Positions 46,677 to 58,504 of a stretch of DNA of 64,000 bases are shown in pieces (position 1 is the stretch's first letter; each line of letters begins with the position of its first letter). Where the stretch lies: positions 1,164,811-1,228,810 of the forward strand of contig CM072523.1 of NCBI GenBank assembly GCA_036898135.1, written 5' to 3'. The notes under the pieces were generated by a model. That model worked only from the letters and a program-made list of their open reading frames with translations, made no database searches and was not told the origin of the DNA. A program made the translations under genes and the position numbers. The stretch is from Oncomelania hupensis (lineage: Eukaryota; Mollusca; Gastropoda; Littorinimorpha; Pomatiopsidae).

Positions 46677-48118
46677 ATCAATGTCACAGTTACTGTTAAC
46701 AGCTCCACCAGTACTAACAATATAGGAGTGACGTGTAGACATCAATATCACAGTCACTGTTAACAGCTTCACCAGTACTAAGTGTAGACATCAATATCAC
46801 GGTCACTGTTAACAGTTCCACCAGTACTAACAATATAGGAGTGACGTGTAGACATCAATATCACAGTCACTGTTAACAGCTCCACCACTACTAACAATAT
46901 AGGAGTGAAGTGTAGACATCAGTATCACAGTCACTGTTAACAGCTCCACCAGTACTAACAATATAGGAGTGAAGTGTAGACATCAATATCACAGTCACTG
47001 TTAACAGCTCCACCAGTACTAACAATATAGGAGTGAAGTGTAGACATCAATATCACAGTCACTGTTAACAGCTCCACCAGTACTAACAATATAGGAGTGA
47101 AGTGTAGACATCAATATCACAGTCACTGTTAACAGCTCCACCAGTACTAACAATATAGGAGTGAAGTGTAGACATCAATATCACAGTCACTGTTAACAGC
47201 TCCACCAGTACTAACAATATAGGAGTGAAGTGTAGACATCAATATCACAGTCACTGTTAACAGCTCCACCTGTACTAACAATATAGGAGTGAAGTGTAGA
47301 CATCAATATCACAGTCACTGTTAACAGCTTCACCAGTACTAACAATATAGGAGTGAAGTGTAGACATCAATATCACAGTCACTGTTAACAGCTCCACCAG
47401 TACTAACAATATAGGAGTGAAGTGTAGACATCAATATCACAGTCACTGTTAACAGCTCCACCTGTACTAACAATATAGGAGTGAAGTGTAGACATCAATA
47501 TCACAGTCACTGTTAACAGCTTCACCAGTACTAACAATATAGGAGTGAAGTGTAGACATCAATATCACAGTCACTGTTAACAGCTCCACCAGTACTAACA
47601 ATATAGGAGTGAAGTGTAGACATCAGTATCACAGTCACTGTTAACAGCTTCACCAGTACTAACAATATAGGAGTGAAGTGTAGACATCAATATCACAGTA
47701 ACTGTTAACAGCTTCACCAGTACTAACAATATAGCAGTGAAGTGTAGACATCATTATCACAGTCACTGTTAACAGCTTCACCAGTACTAACAATATAGGA
47801 GTGAAGTGTAGACATCAATATCACAGTCACTGTTAACAGCTCCACCTTTACTAACAATATAGGAGTGAAGTGTAGACATCAATATCACAGTCACTGTTAA
47901 CAGCTCCACCAGTACTAACAATATAGGAGTGAAGTGTAGACATCAATATCACAGTCACTGTTAACAGCTCCACCAGTACTAACAATATAGGAGTGAAGTG
48001 TAGACATCATTATCACAGTCACTGTTAACAGCTCCACCAGTACTAACAATATAGGAGTGAAGTGTAGACATCAGTATCATAGTCACTGTTACCAGTTCCA
48101 CCATTACTAACAATATAC
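46677..48118. repeat. 64-bp minisatellite, about 22 copies
   Basis: Unit GTGTAGACATCAATATCACA then GTCACTGTTAACAGCTCCAC and CAGTACTAACAATATAGGAG plus TGAA. Each unit holds the perfect palindrome CTGTTAACAG. One early unit is shortened (46740-46785). The array begins directly at the duplication's microsatellite end. Confidence 0.96.
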
Positions 48119-48440
48119 AAGTGCAGTATGGTGTTTTGCCTGCTTAGCGTCTTCCACCATGTTGTTTTACTTGTAAATGTGCGTGACTAGCACTAAAACT
48201 TCCGTTCACAGTGGTAACAGAGTGACACTATAGCACGCCAATGTTGCAGGTTCGCATCTTGTGTGTAAGTCCGATTGAGAGCTACGCTTATCTCAGTATC
48301 TGTAGTGTACATGTTCTTCATCGTCATCAAGCGAGTTTAACAATTGCAGCAAGAAAAGGGAAGAAAAATATCATAAATGTGAAGGCGGGGTATAGGCTTT
48401 TGAAGATTTTTACTGATGTTGGGCTTATGTTTCGTTTTGT

Positions 48441-48545
<105 letters not shown>

Positions 48546-48845
48546 GCGTTTGGCAATGTTGACAGCTATTGGCTGAGGAGTTGTGGGTCTATACAATATC
48601 GCCATCTTCAGTGTTTTTCATATTATTGATTTGTCTTGGTTGGCACAAATGGCTGGCATTTGGGAAAAAAATAAAACTGCTTGTCCGCGATGCCATGCCA
48701 TGAAATTGCCGCAGTTGTATTTATGACCGCTTGACAAGTAGAAGTGCATCAATCATTTGGTGAACAAAGAGAGTGAGAGTGATAGGAGGGGGGAGGAGGA
48801 GGGGAGAGAAAGGAGAGGGATTTTATTGCTGACCTTTGAGGGTGA

Positions 48846-48910
48846 AATTGGGGTGCCTTCTCAGCGAAAGCACGACAGTCGCAAGAGCAGCGCCATCCAG
48901 CACAAGAGGG
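48846..48910 (+). repeat. Dispersed repeat, pair with 63310-63372
   Basis: CTTCTCAGCGAAAGCACGAC then AGTCGCAAGAGCAGCGCCAT matches, inverted, the sequence near 63310-63372. The family is unknown. Confidence 0.5.
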
Positions 48911-50131
48911 ATCACGTTCTATAGCGCAATGCTGGGCGGGTGTACTGGTGTATCTGGCACTCATGAGCGTCAGTATCTTTAAAGTCTTTCAAGAAACATT
49001 ACTGCTACCACTTTGTGGGTTTTATATCGTTGGACGTACGTACCCCGACTCCTTCTTGGGGGGCTGCCGAGCAGTAAGGGGTGGGCACAGTGAGAGACAG
49101 GTATGGGCCTATCATCACTACCCAACACCCCCTAGTATCGCTCTAAGCCCTAGGCCAAGGGCGCACTGTTGGCTCACTGCTGTATGCAACGGCACAACAA
49201 TTGAAGCATTGACCATTAGGTGATACCATTGCAGTCCGTACTGAAAGTGGTTCCAACCTCATTGTCGGCCCGCAGTGCCCAAACAAACCAAAAAAGTTAT
49301 ATGATCTTGGGCACAGTTGGCTCAGTGGTGTGCTCAACGGCAAAAACAATGGAAGCGTTGAATGTCAAGCGAGAACATGGCAGCCTGCACGATCAGTGGG
49401 TCCACGCTGGTTGACGACGTGGACGGCCAAAACTAAAATAACATCACCATGAGACACTGGACCCTGCTCCTTCGGATGAAAGTATAAACTGAGGTCTAAT
49501 CTGCACGCACGCATTCTATACAACAACAATGATAGCTAAAGGCTCAATGATATGTAGCATAGCTGTTTCGAGGGTCAGCGGCGAACAGTCACCGTCCTTG
49601 ACAGTCAGGTGTAAGCTGAACACAATTAGATGGAAGTTCTATTTTAAAATCACTATGTGTACAGATCTTAAATTAAATAAATGAAAAAAGTTCTATTTTC
49701 CTTCAAGTTCAACACTCTTGCACAACGCGTCTTTCATCGTTGATAGTTCCTTTTGATACCCATTGAAAAGCTTTGAATGCCCGATTGTTGATACCTGTAT
49801 TGTGTGAGCTAAGAAGTGTTTCCTTTCGCCACACAATTCTTGATTACAGTGGAACGAAGATCAGGCGAGTCTGGCTCCTTTGCAGGACTGATGTAGTGTT
49901 AACTGAGTGCATAATCCTTAGATCCACAATAAATGTCAGTATTGTGACTCATCGCTTTGAAACGACAACAACCAGCATTTGGGCGTTTATGTGGCTTAAT
50001 GCTGTACGGTGGGTTTGGGACGTCCTGGAAATTTTTTTTAGGAATAAGCATTGGCAGATCTGCAAAATATATCCTTTAATTTGCTCTGTCTGTTCAATAA
50101 ACATGGAAGTGTGTTTGCCCATTAATGTTTG
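48911..50131. other. Unassigned DNA with SINE S3 scraps
   Basis: S3 words occur near 48955-48990 (CATGAGCGTCAGTATCTTTA) and inverted near 49470-49520 (AGTATAAACTGAGGTCTAAT). A similar pair of about 55-bp segments lies near 49160 and 49310. No gene recognised. Confidence 0.5.
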
Positions 50132-51115
50132 GGGGTGCGGGGGGTTTCTGTATAAATAATAATAATAATGTTCGTCATTTGTAAGGCGCCTTAGCCTAAG
50201 GATCAAGGCGCTGGCCGACACAGGATCTAACTCAAACCGCCCGAGACGCCCACCCGCAGCCTTTGGGCGCATGGTCTGACGCCCGGACAACTGAGCACAA
50301 CCCTGGGCAGCCAGGGATGGGGGAGAAGGACCAAGTGCATGCTGGGTGTGTTCTTGTTACCGGCACTCACCCGTCTAGGACATGAGCGTCAGGATCTTTA
50401 AAGTCCGTTATGATGGAATGTATGCGATACAGACTAGACCTCGGTTTATACTCTCATCCGAAGGAGTAGGAAAACAGGAGTAAAGTGTCTTTCCCAAGGA
50501 CACAACACAATGGCCCGGCCAGGGCTCGAACCCGGGACATTCAGATCCGCAAGCCGAAGCACTACAATTAGACCACAGTGCCTCCCAAAATAGTACTCCA
50601 TCTTTGTGGAAATTCAGTGCTTTAAATTACCACGGTTTCTTTCAGTCTTATTTTTTCTTTCTCGTTCCTAATCTGTTCTATCAATCTACCATCTTCTTCG
50701 CTAGACCAATCAACTACCTTTTTTTTTTTTTTTAAATCTCACAAAACTTCAGATTTGTGTATGGGGTCTGTTGGGTCACCTTGGGGCTATTGGACGCTTT
50801 CTGCCAAATGGTCACTAAGGCTTTCTGTAGTATTATCATTTAGCTTTATAGGCATTTTCTATGTATGTGTTTTGTTAATATTTTATAATGAGTTTTTTTT
50901 TTTTTCTTTTTTCTTTAGAAAACGGGAGTTTGATAACTTAGAGCACAGCCTCAGCATCCTCTGCATGGGATATTGTAAAATGACCGGCTGGTGGAGTGCC
51001 TTCAGTGTTACCGTTAGAGTTGTTCCAGCAGGTCTTTTACACGGATCAGGAGTGAGTCTTCTTTCAACCAAGTTGTGGTCCTGATTCTGCTCTTTGCAGT
51101 CCGCTGGGACCTACA
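50132..51115 (+). mobile_element. LINE 3'-end element, interrupted by a SINE
   Basis: Left part 50132-50161 (GGGGTTTCTGTATAAATA) and right part 50584-51115 (AGTGCTTTAAATTACCACGG ... GTCCTGATTCTGCTCTTTGC then AGTCCGCTGGGACCTA). The inverted copy at 55322-55893 is uninterrupted, showing that 50162-50583 is an insertion. The terminal words are also found at the 3' ends of the LINE fragments at 24965 and 59398, so this is a LINE 3' region, mostly non-coding. Confidence 0.72.
50162..50583 (-). repeat. SINE family S3, longest copy
   Basis: On the minus strand the head reads GGGAGGCACTGTGGTCTAAT then TGTAGTGCTTCGG and CCCGGGTTCGAGCCCTGG, tRNA-like A- and B-boxes. The body includes GAGTATAAACCGAGGTCTAG, CTGACGCTCATGTCCTAGAC and GGCGGTTTGAGTTAGATCCT. 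The tail is CATTATTATTATTAT. Short direct flanks AAATA are compatible with a target duplication. Confidence 0.8.
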
Positions 51116-52106
51116 AATAATAATTACTAACTAAATACCTGCGGTTTTACAACGTAAACTTAATCTTACAAAACGTTACTTATTTACATTGTTTATGATA
51201 TTATTGAGGTTGGGTGATCGTGCAATATTTAGGGCACGTGATAGAATTGTGTGGCAGACGTCAAGTAACCAGATTGGACTATGCTTAAACTGGAAATTGT
51301 GGCGTGTAGCTCTACTTAGAAAATGTATACTGACATAAATGCTAGGTTGTAAATGTCTGTTTATAGTTAAGTGTTGTGACAAACGGCTATCCAAATAGTG
51401 ACGCCAAGCCATTGTCATTTATCCTTGTCATGACGTCAAGGTTGTTATTTTGACAAGACGTCACGCACTTACGTCAGACTGAGTGAATCAATTTGACCGC
51501 CGTGCCAATCCATTAAGTATAGTAACACCGTTTATAGAAGAATATATAGAATTATGTACGCAATTTAAGTTTTGAATGAGCGTGCATCGGTAAAGACGTC
51601 GCTTCGTCTGGGGTCCTCAGTAAAATGCATACATATACATCGGTGTATGAGGGGATATACCTAGCGAGCGCACTGATCAGCTCAAATAACTGCTCAAGGC
51701 GCTTAGTCCAATTTAGGATCTAACTCAAAGCCGCCCAAAATGCCAACTTGCAGCATAAGGCGCGCTGTCAAATAAACCGGTGTTACGGACACAACACAGC
51801 GTGTCTGGTGATTGTGGACTTGAAGGCTCAGCGACGCTGTATGCTACAGACACGTGATAATGCTGAAAGAGCCACGACTTCCTGTACTTTGTTACAAAAT
51901 GTAGATTTGGTCCTCAATCATTACTCCTACGATAACGATGGCAGCTACTGTGGAGGTTTGCTGTACGTCGTGACGGGTAGAGGACCAGACTTTTGGAATC
52001 GAGGGACCGTTCTTACATAGCGCGCTTACATGCTCAGAGAGCTTGTTAAGACGTTGGACATTAAAATCCAGCACGCGCAAGGTAGCTTCCTGTAGTCAGG
52101 ATTGGA
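51116..52106. other. Unassigned DNA with a SINE S3 scrap
   Basis: An S3-like fragment lies at about 51665-51765 (GCTCAAGGCGCTTAGTCCAA, TTAGGATCTAACTCAAAGCC). No coding exon or RNA gene was recognised elsewhere. Confidence 0.5.
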
Positions 52107-52797
52107 ACCCACGCCCACCTAGACAACCTAACCCTAAGTCACATCAACAACCCACGCCGACCTAGACACCCTAACCCTAAGTCACATCAACAACCCACAC
52201 CCACCTAGACACCCTAACCCTAAGTCACATCAACAACCCACACCCACCTAGACACCCTAACCCTAAGTCACATCAACAACCCACGCCGACCTAGACACCC
52301 TAACCCTAAGTCACATCAAGAACCCACGCCCACCTAGACACCCTAACCCTAAGTCACATCAACAACCCACGCCCACCTAGACACCCTAACCCTAAGTCAC
52401 ATCAACAACCCACGCCCACCTAGACACCCTAACCCTAAGTCACATCAACAACCCACACCCACCTAGACACCCTAACCCTAAGTCACATCAACAACCCACA
52501 CCCACCTAGACACCCTAACCCTAAGTCACATCAACAACCCACACCCACCTAGACACCCTAACCCTAAGTCACATCAACAACCCACGCCCACCTAGACACC
52601 CTAACCCTAAGTCACATCAAAAACCCACGCCGACTTACCCTAACCCTAAGTCACATCAACAACCCACACCCACCTAGACACCCTAACCCTCAGTCACATC
52701 AACAACCCACGCCCACCTAGACACCCTAACCCTCAGTCACATCAAAAACCCACGCCCACCTAGACACCCTAACCCTCAGTCACATCAACAACCCACG
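52107..52797. repeat. 43-bp minisatellite with telomere-like core
   Basis: Unit ACCTAGACACCCTAACCCTA then AGTCACATCAACAACCCACG and CCC, about 16 copies. Each unit contains CCCTAACCCTAA, two turns of the animal telomere repeat. Later units have CCCTCAG. One unit is shortened near 52630. Confidence 0.95.
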
Positions 52798-53289
52798 GAT
52801 TACCCCCATGGAGAATTCATACAACATTGTAGGTGAGCAAGACAAGAACACTTCAAACAACAATAACACCCAAACATAGGACGATACAAGAGTACAGGTA
52901 CGTGCACGTAGCGTATGAGTAGGACCAATAATAGAACCTGTGAGTCGTGCGTTCGTTCTTTGTTACAGCTAAAGCGAAACCTCAGAATTTTGGGGTAGGT
53001 AACCTGATACTTTATGGAAACTGAACCCTTTTGTGTGCTTACCTGGCACGGCAAGGAACACCATGGGGAAGGCTGAGGCTAGGGGTAGGATGGGGAAGCT
53101 ACAGCATGAACGAGTTGTGTCCTCATTGCACAACATTAGGAATTAATGAATCATTGGATGAATGAATCCGTAAAAATTGTGTGAAGGCCATTTACATTTC
53201 AAAACAAACAAAATTTCATTCCAATACATTTTTGGGGGGTAACAAATGCACATTAATAATACCGGGGTATCCAACCCCCACATCCAACC

Positions 53290-53385
53290 CCCATCCCCTC
53301 TGTCTCTGTCTGTCTGTCTGTCTCTCTCTCTCTGTCTCTCAATCACACACACACGCGCACATACACATACACACACACACACGCA
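53290..53385. repeat. (TCTG)n, (CT)n and (CA)n cluster
   Basis: Short CTGT, CT and CA runs in succession. Confidence 0.9.
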
Positions 53386-53519
53386 TTGCTTTGATGTGTC
53401 CGTTCCTCATACAAGTTATGTTAATCTGATGATTAAAAATTGATACAACTACAAGTGTCTGTTCCTCATAAACCGAAAGTAGAAGGGTGTGACAGAGGTA
53501 ACACGTGATCCTGATGCTC

Positions 53520-53650
53520 CAGCAGCGCAGTTCCTCAACGTCGTCTGAGGAGAGTATAAACCGAGGTCTGGTCTGTGCACGCATACATTTTATCTCCAGG
53601 ATTTCAAAGATCCTGACGCTCATGTCCTAGACCGGCGAGTGCAGCCAGCA
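53520..53650 (+). repeat. SINE family S3 fragment adjoining minisatellite
   Basis: GAGTATAAACCGAGGTCTGG, GATCCTGACGCTCATGTCCT and AGACCGGCGAGTGC match the S3 body in sense orientation and run straight into the 46-bp array. Confidence 0.7.
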
Positions 53651-54182
53651 TGCACTATATGTCGTATTGTCCGTTGACCAGCGAGTACAGCCAGCATGCA
53701 CTATATGTCGTATTGTCCGTTGACCAGCGAGTGCAGCCAGCATGCACTATATGTCGTATTGTCCGTTGTCCAGCGAGTACAGCCAGCATGCACTATATGT
53801 CGTATTGTCCGTTGACCAGCGAGTGCAGCCAGCATGCACTATATGTCGTATTGTCCGTTGTCCAGCGAGTGCAGCCAGCATGCACTATATGTCGTATTGT
53901 CCGTTGACCAGCGAGTACAGCCAGCATGCACTATATGTCGTATTGTCCGTTGACCAGCGAGTGCAGCCAGCATGCACTATATGTCGTATTGTCCGTTGTC
54001 CAGCGAATGCAGCCAGCATGCACTATATGTCGTATTGTCCGTTGTCCAGCGAGTACAGCCAGCATGCACTATATGTCGTATTGTCCGTTGTCCAGCGAAT
54101 GCAGCCAGCATGCACTATATGTCGTATTGTCCGTTGTCCAGCGAGTGCAGCCAGCATGCACTATAATTATGTCGTATTGTCC
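53634..54182. repeat. 46-bp minisatellite, about 12 copies
   Basis: Unit GACCAGCGAGTGCAGCCAGC then ATGCACTATATGTCGTATTG and TCCGTT. Variants are GTCCAGCG, GAGTACAG and GAATGCAG. The last unit has an ATT insertion (CACTATAATTATG). Confidence 0.96.
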
Positions 54183-54795
54183 GGTGTCTTGGGTGGTGGT
54201 GATGTTGCGATGAGAGGGCAACCCCTATCAGGCCCGCATGGATGACCAAACAAAAGTCAAACCTATTTGCCATCATAAACCACCTAGCTAACGCAAACGC
54301 TACAGAAACCACCTAGCAGACGCTTTAACGTTTGCGCAAAGAGGTTGCCCCTATGCAGGACTTGAATAGTGTTTGGTGTGGGAAAAAAGTGCTAAGAAGA
54401 ATTAGCTGGCCTGCCCCTGTAACCGTCTGGTTGTATCAGACATTGTGCTGTCGCAATACCTGTGTGGCAAGGTTTGTGTGTGTGTGCGTGTGTGTGTGTG
54501 CGCGCGCGCTCAATGTTCCCTCCTTCCAAATTGTAGGCCTGAGCAATAGAAGAATCAATGACGCCTATGTTCCGTAATATACATGGATGTGATGAATTGT
54601 ACTGTCTTTACAGGCAACTGGTGAAATGTTAATTCTTTAAAAAAAACATTTGGACATTATCATCGCTGCCATTGTGTGTGTTGTACACTTCCACCCAACA
54701 AGCACGTCACTGTGAAGGACTTGTGCAGTATTATGTGTTGTTGTTCTAGCCTCATTGCATTGTCAATGTAGCAATTGATACTTAAGGGCCAGTGT

Positions 54796-54838
<43 letters not shown>

Positions 54839-55089
54839 TGTGTGTGGGTGGGAACGCACAAAAGTGCACAAATGGGTAGCAGACCTTGTCTTTTCTAGTA
54901 ACAAATGGGTTTATTTGCTTGGAACCCACTTTTTTTCCAGGAACCCACTTTTTTCTAAGTGCGCGGGTGTGCTCTTTTAGTGCATGGGAGTGCAGTTGTA
55001 GTGCATAAGAGTGTTTTAAGTACATAGGAGTGCACTATCCGGGACGGAGAAAATACAGTGAATTTTTGGAAAAGTTTGAAGCAAAATTC
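54183..55089. other. Unassigned DNA with GT microsatellites
   Basis: (GT)n runs at 54475-54510 and 54790-54850. A short direct repeat GGAACCCACTTTTTT lies near 54922-54955. No gene recognised. Confidence 0.5.
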
Positions 55090-55125
55090 GACTTATTTCG
55101 TCGCCTATAGGAGACGAAATAGGTC
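55090..55125. repeat. Imperfect hairpin
   Basis: GACTTATTTCGTC and its near complement GACGAAATAGGTC flank a short loop GCCTATAGGA. One arm base is mismatched. Confidence 0.8.
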
Positions 55126-55137
55126 AACTTTCTAGAG

Positions 55138-55193
55138 AAGGGTTAGGGCAAGGGCTAGTTGCAGCGCTGCAACTAACCCTTGCCCTAACCCTT
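55138..55193. repeat. Near-perfect palindrome with telomere-like arms
   Basis: Left arm 55138-55165 begins AAGGGTTAGGGCAAGGGC and the right arm 55166-55193 is its complement with a single mismatch. There is no loop; the centre is GCAGC/GCTGC. The function is unknown. Confidence 0.9.
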
Positions 55194-55321
55194 TTCCATC
55201 AAAAAATGACTTTCCGATTCCTACATTCTTAAATGAACCCATTTCTGATGTATTGCAAGTATGTGGGTGTGTGTGTGTATGTGGGTGTGTGTGTGAGTGA
55301 GTGAGTTAGTTAGTTAGTCAT

Positions 55322-55893
55322 TGTGTTTATAGGGTCCAGCGGACTGCAAAGAGCTGAATCAGGACCACAAAATCAGGACCACAACTTGGTTGAAAGAGGG
55401 CTCACCCTTGATCCGTATAAAAGATCTGCCGAAACAACCCCAAATGGTAACATTGAAGGCACTTCACCAGCCTGTCACTTTACAGTAAAGGCACCCCATG
55501 CAGGGCACGCTGAGACTGTACTCTAATTTATTGAACCCCCGTTTACAAAAAAACAAACCAATAAAATATAAACATCATTGTAAAAATATTAACAAAACAC
55601 ATACACATAAAATGCCTACATTGCTAAATAATACCATATGCATAGGAAACCCTACTGCCCACTTGGCAGAAAGCGGCCAATATACCCAACAGACACCATA
55701 CACAAATGAGGAGTTATGGGAGAGGTTCCAGGAAAACAGATAGATGACTGATCTAGCCAAGAAGAACAGTAGTAGGTCGACACAACAGGTTACGAACGAG
55801 AAAGAACAAATAAGAATGACAGAAACAGTGGTAATTTAAAGCACTAAATTTTCACAAAGTGGGTATACTATTTATACCGAGAACTCCGGCACC
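55322..55893 (-). mobile_element. LINE 3'-end element, uninterrupted copy
   Basis: Inverted counterpart of 50132-51115: GGGTCCAGCGGACTGCAAAG, AGACACCATACACAAATGAG, GTAATTTAAAGCACTAAATT and TATACTATTTATACCGAGAA. It is preceded by a GAGT/TTAG short-repeat tail near 55295-55318 and followed by (GA)n at 55898-55947. Confidence 0.72.
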
Positions 55894-55902
55894 CCAACCA
55901 GG

Positions 55903-55950
<48 letters not shown>

Positions 55951-56811
55951 GCAGCTAACAGTGATTGATGTATGGATGGACAATTTATCTTTTTATCCAA
56001 GGCAGTTTTCTATTTTTATGTATGTAATGTGAAAGTTGGACAATAAAGATGTATTGTATACTATTGTATTGTATTGCATTTAAACCTTTCTCAGAAACCG
56101 CATGTAGATTTACATATACTGGGGCATTAGGGTTAAGGTTATGGTTGTATCCAAGCTACACATCATTAATAAGATCGGTGTGTAAAGGCGAGATACTGAT
56201 GGACGGGTTTAGTTGATTTCATCCGATGCATATAAAGGTAGTAGAGATTCGCCACATCTATGCACAATTAGTAATGTCGTCTGTTCATGCAGTGAGCGAT
56301 GTTTAGAAAACGCTAACATGTTGACACAGCGAAACTTAACAAGTATAGCGGGTGGGAAGAGGATATTTACATAACAACTGCGCTATAATACAACTACCAA
56401 TGCCGTCTATCAGAGTGCACCTGCTTCAGTGAGTCAGTGCTTTGAGTATGGGCTATCTGGCATTACGTTACCTGCTAAAACACTGAGTTAGGAAATCTAT
56501 GGTACACGTTGGTTCGGTAGTCGCTTATTTGTATTGATGACAGTTCGTCTTTCAGTCCTCTGAAATAGACAGATTGCGTAGCCTGAAGATTAAAGTTAAT
56601 GACTTGGCATTAATATATATATTAAACTTTAATTTACATCTCACGGCTGGATATTGTGTGGGGATTAAAAACTTGACGTCCGTTGAGGGTTACCGTGATG
56701 TCGGATCTCTGTTTATTCCCAACGTCCGTAAAAATTGGCCTGCCAGGATAACGTTAGTTTTGTGTGTTTAGTTCGTTCAGTGGACGATTGTGGGTTGAAG
56801 ACCTGCCATAC
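55894..56811. other. Possible 5' region of the 56.8-kb exon
   Basis: A TATAAAG box-like word lies at about 56231. An in-frame stop at 56755 precedes the exon's start codons. A possible splice acceptor TTTAGTTCGTTCAG ends at 56780. None is conclusive. The rest has no recognised feature except the (GA)n at its left. Confidence 0.3.
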
Positions 56812-58242
56812 ATGTTGGTGTTCAGGCCGTGGTTGACGTTTGTGACGGTAGCCAAGTCGCCCACAATGTTGGAAGGACATCCCAAGGTCACGGAGGACCA
56901 CCCTCTTCCGGACCTCAACTTGGATTTCTCTGATCGAGACTTTTCCATTCTGCCTACCGATCGATGGTGTGGGAAAGGTGACTTCCGCTGCAAAAGTCGT
57001 TTGCATCATTTGATCAGTCAAGGTGAGGAACGGAGTAAAAGAGAGCTGCACCGTTTCTTTGGCATAAGTAAAGCCAGCCAAGATCACGCCGTTTGCGCCA
57101 CCATCAAGGTTCAACGATCTGTCTCGGCAAATGCGTCATCTCAGGATCTAATCAAACCCAAGTGCGTGCATGATTTCGTTCATGAAAATGGACTCCAAAA
57201 TGTTGAGATTAGCTGGCATGGAGACCATATCAACGACGCTCATCCAGGAATTGTCACTGGCAGCGACATGTTGTGGTGTGACAATGGAGGATGCAGCAAG
57301 GACAAGATGGCTGCTAGTAGCGCAAAATCAAGAATTCACGCTAAGAAGAAGAAAAAGAGTTGCATCAGAGGATCCGTCAATCCTTCTTTGTACAGACTAT
57401 CCTTCGGCTGTGATGACGATGGCGATGAAGACGAAGACTGGGATTTATTCGACCGCCGTAACAGAAAAGCGAGAACTGTGTTCCAAGATTTCAACAAGAA
57501 ACAGCGAAGAAAATCTCAGACCAGCAGCGGCTATGGTAGTGGAACGGAACCCGACGCTGGCTGGTCACATGATTGTGCACTTCAGTCACATGATTTTGGA
57601 TGTGTGTCACGTGGCTTGTGTGAAGGGAGTGAAGAGGCCACGCCAAGCGGACCTCAGAATCCACCATTGTGCCAGCATTGTCAACAGTTGCCAGCAAACT
57701 GGCCCCCACAGAGCCGAAGCCACAGACTAGACACAGAACGTGGTTGTCAACGCATGCAGTCTCACAGCGCCAATACCCACAGTTGTCTCACTCACAGTGG
57801 AAGCCCCAAAACTTGGTTTGAAGCTGAATCCACTGGAGTATACGGTTTGAATACATGGTTTGAAGCCGAAGATGTAGGAAACCAAGCTTGTGAAATTTTC
57901 GACAGACAGAAAGCGAGAAGGGGCTTTCCTCAGGGGCACTGTGCCCAACAATCAAGACATCAGCAACTTAGACTTGCCTGCCAGGCTTGTTTACAAAGCG
58001 GCAGGCCTACATGTTGTATATCGCTGTGTGAGGCAGACACCAGCAGCAATGCCTCAGAACCAGAAAGCGGAACTTTCTCTTTGGAAACCAGTGTGGATGA
58101 CGACACAGCACATGCGACGCAAGAAAAATGTTTTAATGACGTCACGAGGACATCAGCGGAAACAAAACACGCTGGTGACGTGCAAGTGCCTGTGACGCAA
58201 GCGAGAAATGAGGAAGAGGATGACGATGGTACTTCGGGACAG
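56812..58242 (+). CDS. Long open exon, function unknown, ends at a splice donor
   Basis: Open for about 477 codons from ATG 56812; the second ATG at 56866 gives MLEGHPKVTEDHPLPDLNLD and may be the true start. It ends in ...EDDDGTSGQ at CAG|GTAGGC (58242/58243), phase 0, followed at once by a (TTA)n tract. Features: a Cys/Trp/His-rich region (DRWCGKGDFRCKSRLHHLIS); a Lys run in HAKKKKKSCIRG; acidic FGCDDDGDEDEDWDLFDRRN; SQTSSGYGSGTEPDAG; and a short internal repeat KTWFEAESTGVYGLN / NTWFEAEDVGNQ. No known domain recognised. It could be an alternative 5' exon of the SCHIP1-like gene (same strand and phase as exon c) or a different gene. Direct splicing from exon c into the 56781 acceptor would give a stop after five codons, which argues for a first exon. 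Confidence 0.6.
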
Positions 58243-58247
58243 GTAGG

Positions 58248-58248
58248 C

Positions 58249-58336
<88 letters not shown>
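58248..58336. repeat. (TTA)n microsatellite beside a splice donor
   Basis: About 29 uninterrupted ATT units beginning about six bases after the donor at 58243. Apparent poly-Tyr coding is an artefact. Confidence 0.98.
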
Positions 58337-58504
58337 GTGGTTGTTGTTGTTAATGAATTAATTAATTAAACTCTTTAATACATTACATGTTGTATTTATT
58401 TATTTATTGAAAGGCGTTAGTGATGGGTTCAGTTACGGAGTAATCTCCCTACTGAACCGGAGTCTTATGGTGCATGCTGGGATGAGAGGGTTGTGTGTAC
58501 AGAC

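Noticed and set aside
48205..48265. tRNA-like stretch with GCAGGTTCGCATC
   Set aside because: No A box or stems could be drawn.
52107..52797. Chromosome end
   Set aside because: The telomere-like hexamer is only part of a 43-bp unit and ordinary sequence continues on both sides.
56713..57114. Minus-strand open frame overlapping the long exon
   Set aside because: Shadow of the plus-strand exon; no domain and no splice support.
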